Below, in pieces: positions 59,815-64,000 of a stretch of DNA of 64,000 nt (position 1 is the first letter of the stretch; each line of letters opens with the position of its first letter). The notes beneath the pieces are model-generated. The model saw only the letters and a list, made by a program, of their open reading frames with translations, was not told the origin of the DNA and did no database searches. The position numbers were made by a program, and so were the translations under genes. Where the stretch lies: positions 496,001 to 560,000 of the forward strand of contig NZ_JADDXU010000004.1 in NCBI RefSeq assembly GCF_015163075.1. Direction: 5' to 3'. Source of the DNA: Streptomyces justiciae (GTDB lineage: Bacteria; Actinomycetota; Actinomycetes; Streptomycetales; Streptomycetaceae).

Positions 59815-59872
59815 TTGACAGTTGAACCAGCTGACTCCACGATTGGGACCGCTTCCAGTGGGAGCGCTCCCA
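59815..59872 (+). promoter_or_regulatory. GH6 cellulase promoter with a perfect CebR-type box
   Basis: TGGGAGCGCTCCCA at 59859-59872 is the 14-bp consensus bound by the cellobiose/cellotriose-responsive repressor CebR. A consensus -35 TTGACA lies at 59815-59820, with CACGAT-like bases 17 bp later, so the box sits just downstream of the promoter, about 39 bp before the ATG. Repression in the absence of cello-oligosaccharides is expected. Confidence 0.8.
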
Positions 59873-59910
59873 ACCTCCGACATTCCCTGCCAGGAAACCG
59901 AGGTCCTGTG

Positions 59911-60876
59911 ATGAGCCGCAGACTCCGCACCCTGGCGGCAGCGCTCTGCGCCCTGCCGCTGGCGCTCGCCGCCGCACCGTCCGCTCAGGCGGCCGACCCC
60001 ACCACCATGACGAGCGGGTTCTACGTGGACCCCAATTCCACGGCGAAGCGATGGGTGGCCGCCAACCTCGGCGACGGCCGGGCCCCCGCGATCAACTCCG
60101 CCATCGCCAACACCCCGATGGCCCGCTGGTTCGGCTCCTGGAGCGGCACCATCGGAACCGCCACCGGGGCCTACGTCGGAGCCGCGGACCAGGCCGACAA
60201 GCTGCCCATCCTCGTCGCCTACAACGTCTACAACCGCGACTACTGCGGCGGCCACTCCGCCGGCGGCGCCTCCTCACCGTCCGCCTACGCGAGCTGGATC
60301 GCCCAGTTCGCCGGCGGCATCGGGAGCCGCCCGGCCGTCGTCATCCTGGAACCGGACTCCCTCGGGGACTACGGCTGCATGAACCAGGCCCAGATCGACG
60401 AACGCGAGGCCATGCTCACCGGCGCCCTCGGCGAGTTCAGCCGCCAGGCCCCCAACACCTGGGTCTACATGGACGCCGGCAACCCCGCCTGGACGAACGC
60501 GGCGACGATGGCCCGCCGCCTCCACGAGGCCGGCGTCCGCCAGGCCCACGGCTTCTCGCTCAACGTCTCCAACTACTTCACGACCGCCGAGAACACCGCC
60601 TTCGGCGACGCCGTCAACCGTGAACTCAGCGCACGCTACGGCTACACCAAGCCCTTCGTCGTGGACACCAGCCGCAACGGCAACGGCTCCAACGGCCAGT
60701 GGTGCAACCCCTCCGGCCGCCGCATCGGCACGCCCACCCGGATGGGCGGAGGGGCCGAGATGCTGCTGTGGATCAAGACGCCGGGGGAGTCGGACGGCAA
60801 CTGCGGGATCGGTGCCGGCTCCAGGGCCGGAGACTTCCTCCCCGAGGCGGCCTACAAGATGATCTACGGCTACTGA
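59911..60876 (+). CDS. Secreted GH6 cellulase (endoglucanase type, catalytic domain only)
   Basis: A 321-residue secreted enzyme. The signal peptide (MSRRLRTLAAALCALPLALAAAP) ends near AQAADP. GH6 signature 1 is in PILVAYNVYNRDYCGGHSAGG and signature 2, with the catalytic acid, is VVILEPDSLGDYGC. RNGNGSNGQWCNPSGRRIG and LLWIKTPGESDGNC form the later active-site wall. GH6 enzymes cleave cellulose with inversion. No cellulose-binding module is attached, and the length fits an open-cleft endoglucanase. The CebR-type box upstream ties it to cellulose sensing. Confidence 0.93.
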   Translation: MSRRLRTLAAALCALPLALAAAPSAQAADPTTMTSGFYVDPNSTAKRWVAANLGDGRAPAINSAIANTPMARWFGSWSGTIGTATGAYVGAADQADKLPILVAYNVYNRDYCGGHSAGGASSPSAYASWIAQFAGGIGSRPAVVILEPDSLGDYGCMNQAQIDEREAMLTGALGEFSRQAPNTWVYMDAGNPAWTNAATMARRLHEAGVRQAHGFSLNVSNYFTTAENTAFGDAVNRELSARYGYTKPFVVDTSRNGNGSNGQWCNPSGRRIGTPTRMGGGAEMLLWIKTPGESDGNCGIGAGSRAGDFLPEAAYKMIYGY

Positions 60877-60882
60877 TCCCCA

Positions 60883-60928
60883 GGGAGCCGGGGCCGCGCC
60901 ACGCACGTCGTTCGCTGCGCCGGCTCCC
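60883..60928. terminator. Hairpin between convergent GH6 and response-regulator genes
   Basis: GGGAGCCGG (60883-60891) and CCGGCTCCC (60920-60928) are perfect 9-bp arms around a 28-base spacer. It starts within 7 bp of the GH6 stop and ends 7 bp before the regulator's stop, a typical shared terminator. Confidence 0.65.
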
Positions 60929-60934
60929 AAGGGT

Positions 60935-61606
60935 TCAGTCCGTGAGCCAACCGGGGCTGACCATGCGGTACTCGTAGGCCATGACGACGACCTGGGACCG
61001 GTCCCGGGCGCCGAGTTTGGCCATGATGCGGCTGACGTGGGTCTTCGCCGTCAAGGGGGAGACCACGAGGCGCGTCGCGATCTCGTCGTTGGTGCAGCCG
61101 GCGGCGATCAGCCGCATGACTTCGCGTTCGCGGGTGGTGAGGGCGTCGAGGCGGCGGTCGGGCTCGCGGGTGTGGTCCGGGCGGTCGGCGAACTCGGCGA
61201 TCAGCCGCCGGGTGACGGAGGGGCTGATGAGCGCGTCGCCGCGCGCCGCGACGCGCACCGCGTGCAGGAGTTCGGCGGGTTCGGTGTCCTTGACGAGGAA
61301 GCCCGAGGCTCCGGTGCGCAGAGCCCCGTACACGTACTCGTCGAGGTCGAACGTCGTCAGCATGACCACCTTGACCGCCGCCAGTCGCTCGTCGCCGGCG
61401 ATGCGGCGGGCGGCTTCGAGGCCGTCCATGCCGGGCATGCGGATGTCCATCAGCACCACGTCGGGCCGGAGTTCCCGGCACGCGGCGAGGGCGGCGTGCC
61501 CGTCGGCGGCCTCGGCGACCACGTGCAGGTCGTCCTCGTCGTCGAGGATGCCGCGGATTCCCGCGCGCACCAGGCGCTGGTCATCCGCCAGCAGAATCCG
61601 GATCAT
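60935..61606 (-). CDS. NarL/LuxR-family response regulator
   Basis: A 223-residue regulator. The receiver has ILLADDQRLVRAG, the phospho-acceptor Asp in DVVLMDIRMPGMDG and the Lys in GFLVKDTEPAEL. The LuxR-type DNA-binding end is LTTREREVMRLIAAGCTNDEIATRLVVSPLTAKTHVSRIMAKLGA. Its start lies 26 bp inside the kinase gene, so the two are translated together. Confidence 0.93.
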   Translation of the reverse strand: MIRILLADDQRLVRAGIRGILDDEDDLHVVAEAADGHAALAACRELRPDVVLMDIRMPGMDGLEAARRIAGDERLAAVKVVMLTTFDLDEYVYGALRTGASGFLVKDTEPAELLHAVRVAARGDALISPSVTRRLIAEFADRPDHTREPDRRLDALTTREREVMRLIAAGCTNDEIATRLVVSPLTAKTHVSRIMAKLGARDRSQVVVMAYEYRMVSPGWLTD

Positions 61607-62765
61607 CAGCTGCTCCGCCGATCGGCTCGTGGTGGTCGGTGAACGGTAGCCGGGCCCGGACGACGAATCCGCCCGCGCTGCCGGGCTCGGCGCTCAGCGT
61701 TCCCCCCAGCGCACGCGCCCGTTCCGCCATGCCCGCGATCCCGCTGCCGCCGCTGTGCCCGGACCGCGCCGCACCGTGGCCGTCGTCCTGGACGCTGAGC
61801 GTCAGTTCCCGCCGGCCGCGGCGGATCCGGACGACGACCTGCCGGGCACCGCTGTGCCTGACGGCGTTGGTCAGTGACTCCTGGACGATGCGGTAGGCGG
61901 CGAGGTCCACCGCCGCCGGCAGCGGTGCGCCGTTTCCGCTCGGCTCGACGCGTACGTCGAGACCCGCACGGGCCGCCGAGGCGACCAGCTCGTCGATCCT
62001 GGACAGCCCGGGCGGGGGAGCGGTGGGGGCCTCCTCGGCTGCCTCGTCGACCTGGCGCAGCACGCCGAGGGTGGCGCGCAGTTCCCGCAGGCCCTCCTTG
62101 CTGCCCTGCTTGATCGCGGCCAGCGCGTCCTCCGCCTGGGCGGGGTCCTTCTTCAGCCGGTGCAGGGCGGCGGACGCCTGCACATGGATCATCGACATGT
62201 TGTGGCCGATCACGTCGTGGAGTTCGCGGGCGATGCGCAGCCGCTCCTGCGCGGCGCGCAGTCTGGCCTCCTCCTCCGCGTAGGCGACCCGGCCGTGGCG
62301 CATCGCGCCCAGGGCCACCACCGCGACCAGCCAGCCGGTCAGCATGAACACGGCCGTGCCGGTGACGTCGCCGGTGCCGACCAGGGCGCCCGCGCCCACG
62401 CCGAGGACCATCACCGTCGCCATGGCGATGGACTCCTGGATGCGTCCCTGGGCCGCCAGCGCGTGCAGGACGACGATCGGGACCACGACCAGCGGCGCGT
62501 CGACCGTGCTCAGCAGGTAGTAGGTGCCCGTGCCGAGCACCGTGAACCAGCCCACCGGTACGGGGTGGCGGCGGCGCAGCAACAGCGTCCCGCACACCGC
62601 CATCACGAGCAGCCAGGAGACGACCACGGATGGCGTGGCGCGCCAGTCGGGGCCCAGGCGCTGCCCCTCGGCCACTCCTCCCAGGACGAGGACGACCCCG
62701 GCGAGCGCCATGTCGACCCGCGGCCCTCCGGGCAGGCGGAAACGGGTGACGTCGAGACGCGGCAT
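61581..62765 (-). CDS. NarL-partner sensor histidine kinase
   Basis: A 394-residue kinase. About five membrane helices fill residues 20-165, with no external sensor domain. The phospho-acceptor His is in RIARELHDVIGHNMSMIHVQASAAL, the ATPase has IVQESLTNAVRHSGARQ and GIAGMAERARALGGTL. ATG 62765 (MPRLDVTRFRLPGG). The divergent MMPL-type transporter 239 bp away is a likely target, a pairing often seen in actinomycetes. Confidence 0.92.
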   Translation of the reverse strand: MPRLDVTRFRLPGGPRVDMALAGVVLVLGGVAEGQRLGPDWRATPSVVVSWLLVMAVCGTLLLRRRHPVPVGWFTVLGTGTYYLLSTVDAPLVVVPIVVLHALAAQGRIQESIAMATVMVLGVGAGALVGTGDVTGTAVFMLTGWLVAVVALGAMRHGRVAYAEEEARLRAAQERLRIARELHDVIGHNMSMIHVQASAALHRLKKDPAQAEDALAAIKQGSKEGLRELRATLGVLRQVDEAAEEAPTAPPPGLSRIDELVASAARAGLDVRVEPSGNGAPLPAAVDLAAYRIVQESLTNAVRHSGARQVVVRIRRGRRELTLSVQDDGHGAARSGHSGGSGIAGMAERARALGGTLSAEPGSAGGFVVRARLPFTDHHEPIGGAADDPDSAGG

Positions 62766-63004
62766 TGCCTCATTCTGCCTGGGGCTCGGCGGCACCCAGG
62801 ACCTTATGTGCGTGTTTGTTCCGAGGGTGCGTGCTGGAGATGTACGTGGCGGCGCGGGCGTACATCCGCTGGTGTACGGCGCCGGGCTCGCCTCCTGCCG
62901 CCGGTGCACGCCGGGTGTCAGCCGTGGGCCGACGTCCGCGGCCGGGGTGCGCGGGCAGGCTCGGGGACTCCAGGCAACGCTCACTCGAATCCGAGGTAGG
63001 CATC

Positions 63005-64000
63005 GTGTCCTCCCCCCGCGGCTCCGCCGCATCCCTCGCCCTGCCCCCGCCGCAGGACGGCTCGCCCGCGCCCGACGGACGGTTCGGTGCGCTGGCCGGC
63101 TGGGCGCAGCGTCATCGCTGGGCCGCCCTTGCGCTCTGGGTGGCGGTGGTGGCCGCCATCACGCTGGGCGCCTCCGCGGCCGGCACCGCGTACCGGAACG
63201 ACTTCTCGTTGCCGGGCACCGATTCCCAGGCGGCCACCGACCTGTTCAAGCAGCACGGCAGTGACCAGGCGGGCGACAGCGTCGAGATCGTCTTCAAGGA
63301 CACCGCCGGTGTGAGGAGCGCCGCGGACACGGTCGAGCCGATGCTGGCCGAGGTGAGGCACATGGCCGGGGTCGCCGACGTGCGCAGCCCCTTCGACGAT
63401 GCCTCGGCGGTGTCCGAGGACGGCACGATCGCCTACGCGTCCGTCACGCTGGACGGCAAGACGGAAGACGTCCCCAAAGAGGACGTCGCCAGGATCATCG
63501 ACACGGCACGGAGCATCGCCACCGAGCAGCTCCAGGTCGAGGTGGGCGGCGAGGCCGCACGCAATGCCGAGGACAAGGAGGGGCCGACCGCCGAACTCGC
63601 CGGGATCGTGGCCGCGTTGGTCATCCTGGTGCTGCTGTTCGGTTCGCTGCTGGCGGCCTCCTTGCCGCTGATCACGGCACTGTTCGCCGTGGGCGGCGCC
63701 ATAGGCCTGATCGCCCTGGCCTCGCACGTCTTCACGGTCGCCGACTTCACCCCACCCATCCTGATGCTCGTCGGCCTCGGGGTCGGCGTCGACTACGCCC
63801 TGTTGATCTTCTACCGCTACCGTCATGAACTCCTGGCCGGGGCGCGGCCCGCGGAGGCCGGCCGCAAGGCCCTCGACTCCGCCGGACGCACGGTCTTCTT
63901 CGCCGGCTGCACGGTCATCGTCGCCCTCCTGGGCCTGGTCGCCCTCGGGCTGGGCTCGCTGCAAGGCATCGCGCTCGCGGTGGCCATCACCGTTCTGATC
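63005..64000 (+). CDS. MMPL/RND-family transporter, N-terminal part (runs off right edge)
   Basis: 332 codons are open from GTG 63005 to the edge. A soluble lead (SPRGSAASLALPPPQDG) is followed by the first helix, RHRWAALALWVAVVAAITLGAS, and an extracytoplasmic domain opening YRNDFSLPGTDSQAATDLFKQHG. Then come helices LAGIVAALVILVLLFGSLLAASLPL and PPILMLVGLGVGVDYALLIFYRYRHELLAG, with the Asp/Tyr pair (GVDYALLI) of the proton relay of MmpL proteins. In streptomycetes these export lipids or hydrophobic metabolites. The rest lies outside the window. Confidence 0.9.
   Translation, partial: MSSPRGSAASLALPPPQDGSPAPDGRFGALAGWAQRHRWAALALWVAVVAAITLGASAAGTAYRNDFSLPGTDSQAATDLFKQHGSDQAGDSVEIVFKDTAGVRSAADTVEPMLAEVRHMAGVADVRSPFDDASAVSEDGTIAYASVTLDGKTEDVPKEDVARIIDTARSIATEQLQVEVGGEAARNAEDKEGPTAELAGIVAALVILVLLFGSLLAASLPLITALFAVGGAIGLIALASHVFTVADFTPPILMLVGLGVGVDYALLIFYRYRHELLAGARPAEAGRKALDSAGRTVFFAGCTVIVALLGLVALGLGSLQGIALAVAITVLI

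Noticed and set aside
1..64000. CRISPR arrays, tRNA or rRNA genes, attachment sites, replication origin
   Set aside because: No regularly spaced identical repeats, no tRNA-like cloverleaf and no DnaA-box cluster was noticed by eye on either strand; a dedicated search would be needed to exclude a single tRNA.

Overview
The window reads as chromosomal DNA of a Streptomyces-like actinomycete. It is very G+C rich with strong third-position GC, uses many GTG/TTG starts, and carries families typical of the genus: a SARP/AfsR-type regulator, an ECF42 sigma factor with its YciI partner, LCM-type methyltransferases, two NarL-type two-component systems and secreted plant-polysaccharide hydrolases next to a perfect CebR-type operator. 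No rRNA, tRNA, CRISPR array, prophage or plasmid origin was seen.

Layout. (1) 1-4209: part of a glycopeptide-resistance (van) region. It holds the 5' end of vanH running off the left edge, a divergent MurF-type ligase, a FemX/VanK-type ligase and a VanS-type sensor kinase. Two intergenic regions carry matching 11-bp-spaced direct repeats that could be VanR sites, but no vanR is present in the window. (2) 4377-20000: mixed accessory and housekeeping genes (P450, patatin with divergent TetR, beta-lactamase-fold hydrolase, methyltransferase, AHL-lactonase-like hydrolase, F420 nitroreductase-like protein, ECF42/YciI pair, APH-like kinase, a two-component system, DUF2625, a large LRV/HEAT-like protein). 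(3) 19772-27999: a coherent enzyme and efflux cluster (MFS, SnoaL-like, dienelactone hydrolase, orphan OmpR-like regulator, VOC, SDR, HSL esterase, MFS). Two repeated operator classes tie its promoters together. (4) 28059-37251: a SARP-LAL regulator translationally coupled to an aminotransferase, an MFS symporter and two paralogous alpha/beta hydrolases, with a decayed FAD enzyme between. (5) 37670-50443: small unlinked genes, including a VanX-type dipeptidase, Imm21- and Imm26-like immunity-type proteins, decayed genes, two HxlR regulators and an aldo-keto reductase. (6) 50513-60876: a hemicellulose/cellulose locus (CE1 esterase with CBM2, GH43 with CBM6, GH27 with ricin domain, a second GH43, a decayed GH62 next to a decayed TnpB element, a LacI regulator, GH6 cellulase). 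(7) 60935-64000: a NarL two-component system and the start of an MMPL-type transporter.

How genes work together. VanH makes D-lactate, and the MurF- and FemX-type ligases plausibly handle D-Lac-ended precursors and their cross-bridge; VanS would sense the drug. In the polysaccharide locus, three minus-strand genes (alpha-galactosidase, GH43, esterase) form an operon divergent from a second GH43. The shared 300-bp promoter carries CGAA-N2/3-TTCG boxes, and the GH6 gene carries a TGGGAGCGCTCCCA box, so both halves look sugar-controlled. The best candidate for undescribed biology is regulatory: a composite element (CGTGA-N6-TCACG followed by four GTCCG units at exact 11-bp spacing) stands in front of both the SnoaL-like gene and the VOC-SDR-esterase series, with an atypical orphan response regulator between them.
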